Assembly (NCBI GenBank): GCA_958299035.1
Contig: CATQJL010000001.1
Location: 22,613,433 to 22,677,432 of the forward strand
Origin: Cylicocyclus nassatus
Lineage: Eukaryota; Nematoda; Chromadorea; Rhabditida; Strongylidae
Reading direction: 5' to 3'
Length of the DNA: 64,000 nt
The notes below the pieces were generated by a model. It ran no database searches. It saw only the letters and a list, made by a program, of their open reading frames with translations, and was not told the DNA's origin. A program made the position numbers and the translations under genes. This document shows positions 21,901 to 33,720 of the stretch, one piece after another. The stretch's first letter is position 1; each line of letters starts with the position of its first letter.

Positions 21901-23060
21901 GACGGTAAGAAATTCTACATTAATTCCAAGAAAGTCTTCAATGACGCAGGTATGAATCTCAGAGATTACTCGAGTAACAGCCAAGAACTGAATCGCTACA
22001 TCGTTGAAAAAGAAGGTTGCAAAGCCGATGGTTATGTAAAGATTCTTGGCATTGGATGGAATACGGTGACTGATAAACTTGACATCAAAATCTCAGTTTG
22101 TATAGCAAGCGATCCAATATGGACAAAAAGAAGAGTTTTTTAAAAGGTCGCAAGCATCTACGACCCGTTTGGATCGATCTCGTCAGCAACCTTGATGGGT
22201 AAAATCTTTCTACAAAAGCTCTGGATGAATAATCTATCCTGGGACCAAGCATTATCCGACCACTTCAACGAGAATGGACTGCGATCATCAAATCATGGAA
22301 TATACCTACAATCAATTGTCCCCGTCACATCCTTTTTGAGAAGACTACAGCAACGAAATACGAGATTCATGTCTTCACAGATGCTTGCCAAAACTCTTAC
22401 GCAGCAGTCTCATATTTGGCTGAAACAAAAGGATGTTAGAAGATTAGCAGCTCATTACTAGTGGCTAAATCACGACATTTATCGAAGAAGCCACGAACAA
22501 CAATACCAAAACTGGAGCTAATGGCATTAACAGTAGGAGCGAAACTTATTTAGTATCTTCGTACCCAACTACACTTGCCTATCGACAAAGAATTTATTTG
22601 GTGTGACAGTAAAGTCGCGCTTGATTGGACAAAAACCACGAAAGAATTTCCTGAGCCGCCTTTATTGTACGCAACAGAGTTCGTACAATAAAGGCGGCTG
22701 CTTCTCATGCAAGATTCCTTCATGTACCCGGCTCTGTCAATCCAGCCGACATTGCCAGCCGCGGCTGCACCATCGAAGACCTACTAGAAAACCAAACTTG
22801 GTGGAATGGACCGCCATCAGAATTTCTGTGGGCTCAGAGCTATCAAATTCACCTTGATACACCTCAAACCACGCTTCTTTCGCGACCTGCTCTCCAATAC
22901 CCCCTTCCAGTAATAACAAGCGAAAGATTAAGCACATGGAGGCGCCTGCTTCAAGCAATTTACTTTATTTCCTTCAAATGTCGAGTTTCACCAACCGCGG
23001 CCAAAACTTTGGCGGAAACAAACTTTAGATCTGTAAAAAAGCAGAGCTCGTTCTTTATCG
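21865..23060 (+). pseudogene. BEL/Pao RT connection and RNase H region, fragmented
   Basis: FYGASYLEDGKKFYINSK, LNRYIVEKEG and VKILGIGWNTVTDKLDIK lead into SIYDPFG / LMGKIFLQKLW, the conserved peptide at the BEL/Pao pre-RNase H region. RNase H traces include FIWCDSKVALDWT (about 22585-22625), VPGSVNPAD and GCTIEDLLENQTWWNGP. The last two are in different frames. A 17-bp inverted repeat (CGCCTTTATTGTACG.. / ..CGTACAATAAAGGCG) at about 22655-22700 interrupts the domain. The region ends near the MITE insertion at 23093. Confidence 0.7.
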
Positions 23061-23092
23061 TATGGCACAACTAGAGGATCGGCCCAACGACT

Positions 23093-23380
23093 CAGACAAT
23101 CGCCGGGGGCAGGCGGGCGCCGGAAAATACGCGTTGCTGACATTTTGCATCCCGCTCGCAAATTCCAGGAAAATGGTCAGCAAGTTTTTTGAAAGACCGC
23201 CTATTAAATCTTTTTTCGCTCTTATTTTTTGCAGATATATTGCTGAATCTCTGAGGAATTGAGAACTCAGCAAGCGGCGTCCCGAAAAGTCCTGGATTGC
23301 TTTTCAAAAAATCCGCGAGCGGGGTGCGGTAAATCAGTCATCTATTTTTCCGGTGCCCGCCTGCCCCCGACGATTGTCTG
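23093..23380. mobile_element. 288-bp TIR element inserted in the BEL/Pao pol gene
   Basis: The terminal inverted repeats are about 34 bp: CAGACAATCG, Y, CGGGGGCAGGCGGGC, R, CCGGAAAA. They differ at two sites between the ends. The pol reading stops before it (MAQLEDRPND) and resumes after it (EEELIQQLRL). The exact target duplication is unclear because the TIR start overlaps it (CT or TC). There is no coding capacity, so it is a MITE. Confidence 0.8.
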
Positions 23381-23565
23381 AGGAAGAGCTCATACAACAA
23401 CTACGCTTATTCTAGTGCAACTCTACAAAACTGTACCGCGTCCATACAAGAATACAGAACTCTGCATTACCCACAGAAACTACAAATTCGATACTACTCC
23501 CCAGAAAAAGTAGAATCACTTTTCTCTACACCAACTACGTACATGGGAAAAGTCTCTATTGCGGA

Positions 23566-24660
23566 ACGGAATAAACACTTATTGAACTTCGGAAATCTAT
23601 GTGGATTCCTAAAGGAAGAACTACAGTGAAGCACGCTGTCAACACTCTCTGTTTTCACTGCAGAAAATTGAAAACTAAATCGTTCAAGCTCCTCGATTTT
23701 CCATTTCTTTCACAGATTCGAGTAAATCGACCGACCTATCCTTTCGAAAACACAGGAATGGATATACTTGGGCCGTTTCAATACAAAGATAATAGCAATG
23801 TGATTCAAAAATGTTGGATTTTACTATGGACATGTTTGAACTGTTGGGCGATCACTGTGGACATTCTTCAAAGCCTCTCTTCTAATTGCTTCCTTCATTC
23901 GCTACGACGCTTCATTGCTACAAGTGGCTACCCAAAAAGAATCATTTGTGACAATTCAACTACCTTTACGGCGTTTGCTAAAGCGCAAAGCGACGAAATC
24001 ACAACACACGACCGCGAACGAGATGTCATGGACTACTGCGACACTAACAAAATACAATTCAAATTCATACCAGCATTCAGTCCATGGCAAGGAGGATTCT
24101 ATGAACGAATGGTTGGATTGCTCAAAAACGCCATCAAACATGCCCTTAATAAAGTACTACAGTTTGACGATTTACTTACCCTCGCGAAAGAAGCCGAAGC
24201 CATTTGCAATTCTAGACCTTTGACGTATGTCAACAAACAGCTTGACTTCATACCCTTGGGGTCAGTAGACTTCATACATCCTACAACCTTCTTCGCGGGC
24301 CCACGCCTTATTGACGAAGATGACGAATGGAAACCAGTATACATCACTAGAGACGACCTAATTCGGAACTGGAGATTTGGTCTGCAACTCCTGAACAGAT
24401 TTTGGGAAAGATGGTCAAACGAAGATCTCACAAGCCTTCGCGAAAGACACCAGCTATTTCATCCACACCCAAGAAGCTACGAAGAAAATCATCCTCATCA
24501 GGGAGAATTCGTACTCATTAAGGATGACAGTCTCAAACGAGGCCTAGACTAGGACAAATTTGTGGCTCTTACGACGGATACTAAAGATTAGTGCAGATTT
24601 AACTACTGTCTAAAAAGGTGATAACTCGTCCACTCAATCTTGTCTCTCGCTTTGAAATAG
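23566..24660 (+). pseudogene. BEL/Pao integrase and pol C-terminus
   Basis: This is the best-preserved part of the element (open from 23599 to 24552). Order: LIELRKSMWIPKG, HAVNTLCFHCRK (Cys pair of the zinc-binding domain), PFENTGMDILGPF (first catalytic Asp), RIICDNSTTF (second Asp), FSPWQGGFYERMVGLLK (Glu), SRPLTYV. A DUF5641-like tail, GEFVLIKDDSLKRG, follows. All three DDE residues are present. TAG at 24550-24552 interrupts the tail; its end (VITRPLNLVSRFEI) is read at the start of the next open frame from 24618. Family integrases insert the cDNA. Here it is part of a dead element. Confidence 0.85.
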
Positions 24661-27152
24661 ACGCATCTGATCACTCAACATCTGCAACGGATGCTTATAA
24701 TGACTTATCGTCAAAGACCACGATAAAATCTTCAAATAATCCGATGATGACTCGTTCCAAAACACGTCAACAATCACACTCAAACTTCGCGATCATCTCA
24801 CTTGCACTAATGGCACTTACACTCATATCGCAAGCCGCAGCAAATTCGAAATGCTTGAAAGAAATAAATACTCCAAAAAGGGTACTGTACACAATTGCAT
24901 GTACAAGTAATGGAGCAGCAGTTGCGATCTACACTAACAATGGCGAAGATGTGTGTTGGTTTCCAGTACAATGTCCTGATGGAGATATTCAAGCAATGTC
25001 AACTTCCAACTCGCAGCTTTGCGGTCTTAGATGTAAGTGTCCAAATTGGTCGCAACTCTGCTCACATTGTGGACATGGAATAAGTCATTCAACTTTAACA
25101 AACCTTCCTTCTCATTTGAAAAACTTTACACCAGCGGAAGTATGCGCCTTTCAATCGACCGCGTCGTGTCATTCACAAAAAAGACTCGGATCCTTCAACC
25201 AAACAGAACTGTATGACCAAACTCGACTAATTGTGCCAAATCTCAACGTCAAAATCAAAGATTACATCGACTCTACCAATTTCATATGCATCGACATAAA
25301 AGGAAGAATCACTTCCAGCGATCCACCATTCAAAGGAACCTCATTCTTCTGTGAGAAGCAACGATGCAATCAAAACGCTAACGAACTTTGCCTTTACGAC
25401 AAGCCAATCGCCTTGTATAACTTTGACAGCTCTTACCATTCGACCTTCATGATTCTTATCATCAAAGCTTGGGAACTTGTTTAATAATCGCAGTGATGTT
25501 CTGGACCATTAACTCACTAGTAATCCTTGCAAAACGAATAGCTAGCATACCTTTACGAATCATCAAGCTTGCCTGGCGCACTATGTTGAAGATCATAGCT
25601 TTTTTCCAGATTTCGTGCAAACACTCGACCCACGCCAATACCAATTACCCATACCGAAAACCAAAACGTGAAAAAAGAAGATCTCACTTCAGTGCCGTGA
25701 CAACATGCTCTGATGTTGTCACAATGACCTCCGCAATCGAGTCATGCTCCAAGAATGGTGAAAACGAGACCTGTGCTTTTGATCGGAACTATACTAGCCT
25801 TTCAGCCTCTTGGACAAGAAGTTTGTTTATCAATGAGAAACTAATAAAACGAATCCATAGGACTGCTTGCGCTTCGTATTGATGGAATACATCATCTTTG
25901 CAACAAAAAGATCGAATATTTTACGCGCGACCATGAATTCCAGACCGAGTCCTCGCGCAGATGTTACTGAGCTAAAATCTGCAAGAAGGGAGTGGGCGAC
26001 AACACGAAGACATGGGACAAAATCGAAGAATTCAGTCATAAAGCCAACCACCATCCAGGATTCACCTTTTGCACACCAAGCTGTCAATGCTGCCACGGCT
26101 GTTTTCTGTGTACACCTTCTTGTCTCTTCTACAGGTGTGTTCAAATATCCCATTTGAGAACTTACTGCTTTAGTCGAAATGACATTGTAGAGCCAGACAT
26201 ACGAATCGCGTCATAGTACATCCTGGAAAAACAGTAGCCATTGACGACATCAAGCTTTCACTCATAGACACTATAACACCACAGCTGCCCATATCATCTT
26301 CCACATTTATTGAGGACTGAGAAAGAACACCGCAGATAATGCAAGCAAAAGCAAATCAACTTATATCACAAATTTCTGCACAGCTGCAATGCCCATCATT
26401 CGATGATGCCAAAAGATTCAAATGCCGTTTTGCATCAAGCACCTGCACATGTTCCAGTGGAACCTCAAAAACTAGCTGCATCTGCGCCGAAGGGAGTATA
26501 GCACCATACACGCATCAGAACACACTGCCTCTAATCACAAAACTCGTCACAATCAAAAAAGTCGACAAAACTCTTCAGGCGCAAACGCACATCGGCTCTT
26601 CACTTCAAGTTCATATAACCATGAACCATTTCAAGCTCACAACTACCCACACAATGAACAAGTGTGAGGTAACATCGTCTACAATTCAAGGATGCTACTC
26701 GTGCATGATTGGTGCCAGGATAAACCCAAACTGCCATAGCAGTGAAACAGATACAACTGCGGATATCTTGTGTGCTGGACAACCCCAAATATCATCCTGT
26801 TCCAGACAAGAAAAATGAACACTCTCACATTCCATTTCGACCACTCAGAATTTTTTATCAACTGCACAGTTGTCTGCTCGGGAGGGAATTCCACACTTAT
26901 ACTACAAGGAGTCCTCGACTACGTCAATGACAAACAACTGCAAATGGAAAAGGATATAGAAGACCAGAAACAGACAAAACAGAGCAATGTTCTTCAAGAC
27001 ATATACGAAGCAACCAAAATTGGATTCCAAATTTCTTAGCAAAATTTACCTTTTTAACGTGCTTATTTGTCGCTTGCATCATAATTCATCTCTCGTTCTT
27101 TGTAGCCACCACTCTATTTAAAAGGTCATCCGAATACAAGAAGTATCAATAA
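24661..27152 (+). pseudogene. envelope-like glycoprotein of the BEL/Pao element (phlebovirus Gc-like), broken
   Basis: The open frame 24618-25484 joins the pol C-terminus to this region. It contains a hydrophobic signal-like segment (FAIISLALMALTLI), then a Cys-rich ectodomain (WFPVQCPDG, CGLRCKCPNWSQLC, FFCEKQRCN). Later pieces lie in other frames: CQCCHGCFLCTPSC (about 26083-26125), then a long piece 26339-26818 with CSSGTSKTSC and the GCYSCMIGA signature of phlebovirus-type fusion glycoproteins. A membrane anchor with a short basic tail ends at TAA 27150-27152. At least four frameshifts or stops separate the pieces. In the family such proteins mediate membrane fusion; this copy cannot make one. 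Identity rests on cysteine spacing and position. Confidence 0.7.
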
Positions 27153-28330
27153 CTTGCCGGGAAGTTTATCTGTGCGATAATTTCAAATTCTTCATAGAAA
27201 TGAAATGATTACCTTGACAGATGTCAAGCATATCATTTTGAGGTGCATTTTGTTATGTCTAGTGCCTGAGTCAATCGCCCTCCTAATGAAATAGTGAGTC
27301 AACGTTTTTCGCTGATATGAAAGGACTGACATATGTTGCTCTTTGGATTTCCCCCAATAAAGAATTCCACTCGTCTCTTCGCAACACCAAGATCTCTTAG
27401 AAAACTTTGTTCCGTCACATGTGGCGTCCGTTTGAAGAATGCGAAATTACTTTTAAAACGACCTAATATATCAGAGATAGCATTTTTCAGTACATTTCAG
27501 AAAATTAGTATGGAACAAAAACAATAAGTCAATTTTGAAAAACGAAAATCGCAGCTATTCGTAGAGACATTCAATCACTATCAGTTTTTCTTTGTTGAAA
27601 AGAGTATGTCATAAGGCTAAGACTGAAAATAAATTCAAATTTTTGTAGACGCTTTAGCAATTTTTGATGACTAAAAATCGAAATATCTTTGTTTTTCTCT
27701 AAATCACTTTATATCGTTGCCATATGCCCTCGAAAATTTTTGATTTGACCACTCACAGAAAGCGCGAGATTTTCTTTCTCTATTTTATGTAGAAAGGAAG
27801 ATTTCTTATAAGCTGGTTGAATTAACAGGATAGATATATTCGTCGCTAGTAGATGATGTGAGACCTGTCGAGAAAACAATAAAGTCGGAATCTCAGGTCG
27901 ATAAACGTACCGCGTTGGCATATCTATTTATTGTCAACTATCAATTACTGATAAGGTTTCGGTCATTTCTATCAGATCAAACAGGGGTTGCTCGCCAAGC
28001 TTCTTCACGTAAGAAGTAATTGGAGTATGTAAGTTATTTTTCCATCACTTTTCTTTTTCAAACTAATTTTATTTGCCTTTTACGCGAATTCTGCATGATA
28101 TCGTTTCTGTTTCACCTCCCATGCTCCTACAATTTTTTCTTAAACACATACTATTTTTACAATTTTGCTTACAACGAGCTTACTATCAGGTTCTCTATAA
28201 AAAAGTTCGTTTTGACGTGCAAATTCAAAGCTTTAAAACAGTCCACGTAGTAGCTCTCAGATGAGATTTTCTTTTGTGAGAAAATAGCTTCGAGTCTCTA
28301 CTTCAAATATCTAATTAAAAAATTGTTTGA
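27153..28330. other. spacer, possible 3' LTR remains
   Basis: No gene is seen. The first 200-500 bp would be where the BEL/Pao polypurine tract and 3' LTR belong, and an AATAAA is at 27354-27359. Without a 5' LTR this cannot be shown. The remainder is AT-rich with short non-significant frames. Confidence 0.35.
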
Positions 28331-29131
28331 AAAAGAGATTCAATAAAAACTAAAACCTCATTTATAAAGTCAAACCAAGTAATGAACAAAAACATCATTT
28401 CAATTCTACATACTTCAAATAAGTATAACTTTGTAATTTGTCCTTTAGATATAGCAAACAATGACTTTGGTATTATATGCACGAAATTCTCATTCAAATT
28501 ATGATGAAAGAACTTGGAATTACAATAGATGAAAACAAAAACACGTTATTTAATAAAAATGTAGCTGATTCATATCACAATGAGAGTGCGACTAATAATC
28601 GATAGACATAAAAAATTCTGTATTGCAAGTAAACTACCATTACAAACTACAAAAATATAGCCCTGACATATTGCTTACCTAAACTGCATAAAAATCCAAT
28701 CAAATTTAGATTTATTACTGGTGCTACACAGAGTAGTATCTAGTCGTTAGCAATGGAGTAAAAAGCTGTTTTCACTTATTTTCACATTTATAAAACTTCA
28801 TTTCAAAAATTAATTAAATAAAATTAACGCCAGAAATCATGATTTCATTGAAAAAATTGGTCAATACACAATATCAAAATTACTGACAAGATAAAAAATA
28901 TTACAACTAAGAGTATGAATATATAATATATTCTGCAGATTTCACGAATATGTTTGCAAATCTACCACATGATGTTATGAAAGCAAAGATCAAGAATCTT
29001 GTCTCATTATGCTTCAAGGATACAAATAAGAAATACATAGCATACAATGGCTACAATAAAGTCTATTACACTGATATAGTACATGTTAAATCAAATTATA
29101 GATATTATAATATAGAAGATTTATTATATTA

Positions 29132-30088
29132 GGTTGTCCCGAAACTTTTGTCCGTTTTTTCAAACCACTATAAAACCACGCGCTATAAAGATCTGAATGA
29201 GTTTGAGCATTCATTCAATGCAGCTTTTCCTTCCCTTCCTTATGGATACATTTGCGGTCCAAATTCTTGTATATTTCTTTTGATAATTGCCAAAATTCCC
29301 CATCCGTCAATTTTATCTGCTCCAAGTTTGGCTAATTTTTAGAAATTTCATTGTAAAGTTTGGGAAGGGTTCAAGTATGCATTAAATAGAGCAATTCTCG
29401 GACTACAAGGTAATGTGTTTAAATTTCTTTGATTTGCTGTCTTTGGTTTCAAGAAATTGTTCCTCCTGAGGTCTCAATTGTTGGCTAAGTCATGAAACAC
29501 GCGGTCAGCAAATATAAGAAAGCTTTCGAAGTTTCTACGAATTGAAACATGATTCTTGTTAAATATTATTTATGCAACATAACCAAGTTTGATTTGCATC
29601 GAAAAAGCAGCTTTTTAGAACTTTCGGTACTTTTGCGTGGTAAACGTAATCAAAAAGTCGCATTTTTCAATAATTAGATAATTATGACGTACTTAGTAAA
29701 CGTGGCCCATGTAATCTAAAATGGCTTCATTGTAGCCAAAAGTTTGCTCTACATAACAGTTAACGGCGCTCTTTGAAAACATCAGAATAAAGATTTTTAA
29801 AATTCAGTGAAGATTTAGCGTTACTGCTGAGCTGCTCAAAAAATCCGTCGCGATAACTTTGCAATGACATGGTAGATTGGAGAGCAATTATAGCTGCAAG
29901 AAAGAGGATAAAAATCCCGAGCAGCTCAGCCGCTTCACTGTGTTCCGGAAAAGAATCCTTACATCGCACGACTTTCTTAAACAATATACAGCACGTTATA
30001 GGCCTTTGGTTGTAAGTCCTTTGGCGTGTCTGAGCTGCTTGATCTCGGAAAAAAATTTCCCGCGCCTTATACGCGTGAAATTAGGGTA
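29132..30088. mobile_element. mariner-like fragment and unknown insert inside the Penelope-like relic
   Basis: The insert begins TTAGGTTGTCCCGAAAC at a TA, the style of mariner TIRs. The Penelope-like reading stops just before it and resumes at about 30094. A matching inverted end is not clear on the right (ACGCGTGAAATTAGGGTAA is only weakly similar), so the insert may be truncated or composite. Complementary GAGCTGCTC/GAGCAGCTC segments occur near 29828 and 29923. No transposase is recognised. Confidence 0.4.
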
Positions 30089-30237
30089 ATATAATGTTGA
30101 TTATATCCGTAATAGTAGCTTCTGTAGAATCGGCTTATACACATTTAAACCAAAAACAGGTGTTCCTCAGAAAGGTAATTTTAGTTCTTTTTTTTCTAAC
30201 ATTATCTCGGCCCGAATATTGTTATTCTGCACATATA

Positions 30238-30909
30238 CAGGGTGTCCGTAAAGTATGTATACACTGTTTGATCGTTAATATCTCTTTTCCCAAGAAGTCT
30301 TATTGCTTGCATCAGGTACCATTTTGTAGAGCTGGCTTCAACTTAGATTTGCGGTATAGAACGAATCAGCCATCCCTCTTCATTACTGCAGGATTACGGT
30401 AGAAACTTGAAACATATGGTGTCAATGTGGAAAAAGCTGCCTATCAAAATTAAAAAAATGTGAAAACTTGTGCAATAGGGTTTTTATGGACGCTGAGTTC
30501 AATACTCAACTATTCACAAGACTGCGAGGTTTTTAAACGGTGTAACCGCATTTTTTAGGAACATGGAAAAAAGGCCGCTACTTCTCACCTGGCGTAACTC
30601 TTCAATGAAGCATCATAATAAGTTGGAAACTTTACAGTTAGAATCAGCAACTTTAATTAACCTAGTATAAAATTTTTCAGGCTGTTTTGTTTCCTTTCTG
30701 AGGCAAAATATGGCCTTTCATGGCTCAAAACCCTCTTTGAAGTTACTACCGTAATCTACAGTGATGAAGAGAGATGGGTGATTCGCTTCATACTGTAAAT
30801 CTAAGTTGAAGCCAGCTCTACAAAACGGTTCCTGATGCAAAGCAAAAGACTTCTTGGGAAAAGAGATGTTAACGATCAAAGAGTGTATACATACTTTACT
30901 GACACCCTG
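30238..30909. mobile_element. TA-target MITE, CAGGGTGTCC family, copy 1 (672 bp)
   Basis: The ends are CAGGGTGTCCGTAAAGTATG and its near reverse complement, with TA at 30236-30237 and 30910-30911. The TIR extends through TTTGATCGTTAATATCTCTT and AGCTGGCTTCAACTTAGATT, well over 100 bp. The copies at 40265 and 47634 share ends and interior. It has no coding capacity. TIR style and the TA duplication point to a Tc1/mariner source. Confidence 0.85.
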
Positions 30910-31025
30910 TATAATCATAGTAAACAAATTTTTCCCTTTAGATACATGGACGACTTATCAATTATACACAATTTTAAAGAGAATGAAATACAGGAATTAA
31001 TCAAACAATTATTACTTAACATTAA

Positions 31026-31660
31026 AGCGCTAAGCGTCTGTCTGTTTGTCTGTCTGTGTGTGTATATCTGTCTGTCGCGAACTTCATAGAGCGTGTTGTA
31101 GTTAAGGACCTGAGCTGAAATTTTGTTCATGGCACCCTACCAGCATGTAGGTAAATATCGCAAAAGCACACGCCGATCCGATATTTGGAACCTTCAAAAA
31201 CTGGGCGTCAAACGGGTTCACGCGACTTTTGACCGACCAATGTGGGTCGATGATAGACCATAGGCTTAAGTCCAGAAAGTGAGCAAAATATCTATTTTTA
31301 CGCAAAATCAGCGCCAAAAAAGTTTTTGGGTAGATCATCAATTTGTCAAGGTTTCATCTATTTTTTTGCGCAGATTTCTGCTCAGAAAGGGGACAAAAGT
31401 AATATCTTTTGTAAAAACTAATCGGCAATAATAACTTCAGTAACTTGCCGACATTCTCTTTTGATCTTCTACGCAAAAACTTTCTCTTCCCAATTTACCG
31501 CTCCTACATGGAAAAGCTCATAAAATGAGTAGTTGTTTACAATTCGTTCATGATGGTCAGCATCGCATAGTGGGTTTCAAAGTGACATCATGCGAGCAAG
31601 AGGAATGCACATAAATAGAGGAGCCAGTGCGAGCCTCTGCGAAGCAAGGTGAAGCACTGG
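31026..31660 (+). mobile_element. Helitron-like non-autonomous element (candidate)
   Basis: The 3' end at 31624-31660 is a nested hairpin: CCAGTGC and GCACTGG form an outer stem, with CCTCTGCGAAGCAAGG inside. The unit ends CTGG, followed by T. CTRR after a short hairpin, with insertion before T, is the Helitron 3' signature. The same terminus occurs at 62809-62846 next to unrelated sequence. The left edge is set tentatively at a CTGT/GTCTG microsatellite (31037-31075) where the Penelope-like reading stops. No Rep/helicase is present. There is no clear 5' TC border, so a Helentron-type element is also possible. Confidence 0.5.
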
Positions 31661-31789
31661 TTTTAAAATAACAAACTAAGAACAGAAACAACTCATATAA
31701 ATAAAAACCATTGCGATCAAAAACTATATTTCAAGTTAAAAATAATAATTCCATAATCATAGATGCGATAGGTAGAAAAGTTTTTCTAA

Positions 31790-32373
31790 CCCCCTTTACT
31801 TTAGGGCCTACATTTGGCTGACCCCTTTCACCTGAGGTTGAGACTAGAATTAGGGCATAACGACAGAATTAAACAGCTATTACAACGGCACTTTTTGTTT
31901 GGAAAGGAAACGCCAACTCTTTTTCCTTCAAACATCAAGACTGCAAGAGAGTATTGAAGCAACAGCGTTTTGCTGAAAAAATGCATGCTTGAGACCTTTT
32001 TCGCAATAAAAGTGGCACTGATAACGAAGCGTAATCAAAAATTAAAAGCATGCAGCATTGAAAGCATTCTTTGAATAATTAATATTGTGTCAGTAAATAC
32101 GCACTGTCGGAGAAAGAGTTGAAAGCAAGAGTAGAAAATCTGGACCAGCTAGTGATGATGCATGTTTACAAGAATCGTACCATATCTCCTTTCACTAGAG
32201 AGAATAATAACATATAAAAAAGCAGTCAGATAACCCGTTTCTCATGCTTTCCAATTATATATAAAAGTTCGAAAAAAACCTTCTTAGTTTGAGAAGATAA
32301 TTACCCAGAATTGGCTGATATTGTAACTAAATTAAACTGCTTGTATCTCGCTTTAAAGAAAAGCTAGAAAGAT
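31790..32373. other. AT-rich spacer
   Basis: No gene or clear repeat is seen. Confidence 0.4.
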
Positions 32374-33232
32374 AAAGGATATTCGTTGACGACAGCCCCG
32401 TTTCGTGCATTTACACCACCGCGGGCGTGCTTTTTTGAAGCCTTTCCAGTTTTACAATATGCTACAGCGCGCAGGGAATTCGCAGCTCGCAGCACCCCTG
32501 TCCTTTAACCTCTTCCGCATTCCTCATCTTTTTTTCCTTTTTAATCTTTAGTTCAGGCACTTGCTCATCAGTTACTCGTTCTCCTTTTCTTTGAAGTTGT
32601 CTCGGTCGAGCATTCTAAAAATTCTGCTTTGATGGATACTGAAAGAGCAGGAGAAAAAGTTTTGGTAAGTTATTGAATTCGTGCTCCTTTTTACATATCA
32701 TACAAACATTTTTAGAATTGTAGACTATCGTCCCGGCATAGATAGGGGAAAGAATTTGCTTTCTTCATGAGCAGTGATGGCTATCATGCCTTCTCCTCAA
32801 ATGAGACCACTGAAATGTATATTTTAGCACGCCTACATGTCTCCTTGATGTAGAAGTGCTGAAACAGTCACTTCAGCGGTCTCTCTTAATAAAAAAAAGC
32901 AAATCATTATGAAACACTGAAGAAACACTGCAATCCCAATCATAGCCACGATATCCGCCATTGCAGCTTTGAAGAAACCTCATTATTCCTTCCGATTCTT
33001 TCCGAAACAATGATTTTGCGTGTATGAGAATGTGTAACTGCCTAAAATGAAAACTAAGGAGAAAACGATGTGAAATACTCAAACAACAAAGAGAGGTTAA
33101 AGGAGGGGCATGCTGTGAGCTGCGAATACCCCGCGCAGCTGCAGCCTACTGTAAAGCTGGAAAGGCTTCAAAAAGGCACGCCCGTGGTGGTGTAATTGCA
33201 CGAAACGGGGCTGCCGTCAACGAATATCCTTT
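32374..33232. mobile_element. 859-bp element with ~140-bp terminal inverted repeats
   Basis: The ends AAAGGATATTCGTTGACG.CAGCCCCGTTTCG are inverted copies, and the match continues for about 140 bp (GAAGCCTTTCCAG, TATTCGCAGCTC, CCTTTAACCTCT). The interior carries ATGGATACTGAAAGAGCAGG from 32632, running into a GTAAGT donor at 32665, so it looks like a short first exon. No transposase is recognised. The minus-strand frame 33146-33463 starts outside and crosses the right TIR; it is not called as a gene. Confidence 0.75.
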
Positions 33233-33720
33233 ACGGCCCATTCGATTCCTCGTGTTCTTAGCTATCGAATGGTGTACGAAATGTTGATGCACAAAACTTT
33301 CCCAGTCCAAAAAAGTGCTTCGGCGACCCACAGAAAGCCGGAGAGGGGTGGAGCAAGTTAGTGTTGAATATCTCCACCTCACTTTTGAAAAGCCAGAAGG
33401 TTTTTGCTTAACAACCAACATACCATCAGAAAGTTTACGAAAAAGGGATTCGACGTAGACCATCTCTTTTTCTTTGGCTCTCCTCTACTCAGAGATACAT
33501 GGCATTCTATCTAAAAACATGTGTGTTTTTAAAAAGAAATTTTCCTACAAAGAGTGGTTGAAAATGCCCGATTGTCTAATCTTTTTACAGAGCAGACTTC
33601 GCCAGTGAATGTAGACTTTCTCTTTTTTTTCTAGCTTTCCTTTTCCTTTTAGAAATGGAGCGATATGATTGCGTAATATCAGCTAATGCTGAAACTAGAT
33701 GTGATTTTTTATATCTGAAT

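Larger units (their letters stand above)
20121..27152 (+). mobile_element. BEL/Pao LTR-retroelement, 5'-truncated, with glycoprotein gene
   Basis: Gag zinc knuckles, protease, RT, RNase H, integrase and a phlebovirus-type glycoprotein follow each other in the usual BEL/Pao order. The 5' LTR and most of gag are missing, because the element abuts the gypsy relic. No 3' LTR could be proved without its partner; an AATAAA lies at 27354-27359. The body is broken by many frameshifts and by a 288-bp TIR element (23093-23380). Nematode BEL/Pao elements of the Tas/Cer type are known to carry such envelope-like genes. Confidence 0.8.
28330..31790 (+). pseudogene. Penelope-like element reverse transcriptase relic, split by insertions
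   Basis: This AT-rich sequence gives RT pieces in Penelope-like order, in several frames: KELGITIDENKNTLFN, LPKLHKNPIKFRFITGATQS (about 28675-28735), then FTNMFANLPHDVMKAKI (about 28942-28990) and VDYIRNSSF. After an insertion come TGVPQKGNFSSFFSNII (about 30158-30210) and, past a MITE, FRYMDDLSIIHNFKENEIQE (YMDD catalytic box at about 30945). The signature KLHK-P-KFRFI and a G-PQ-GN-S motif fit PLE reverse transcriptases better than LINE or LTR enzymes. Traces after 31661 and at 34535-34751 may be its C-terminal part. It is dead. Confidence 0.5.

Noticed and set aside
27153..27900. 3' LTR of the BEL/Pao element
   Set aside because: The position is right, but no 5' LTR is present to compare; borders cannot be shown.
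29148..29342. 64-codon + frame as a mariner transposase
   Set aside because: It starts inside the mariner-like terminus, but no catalytic or helix-turn-helix motif is readable.
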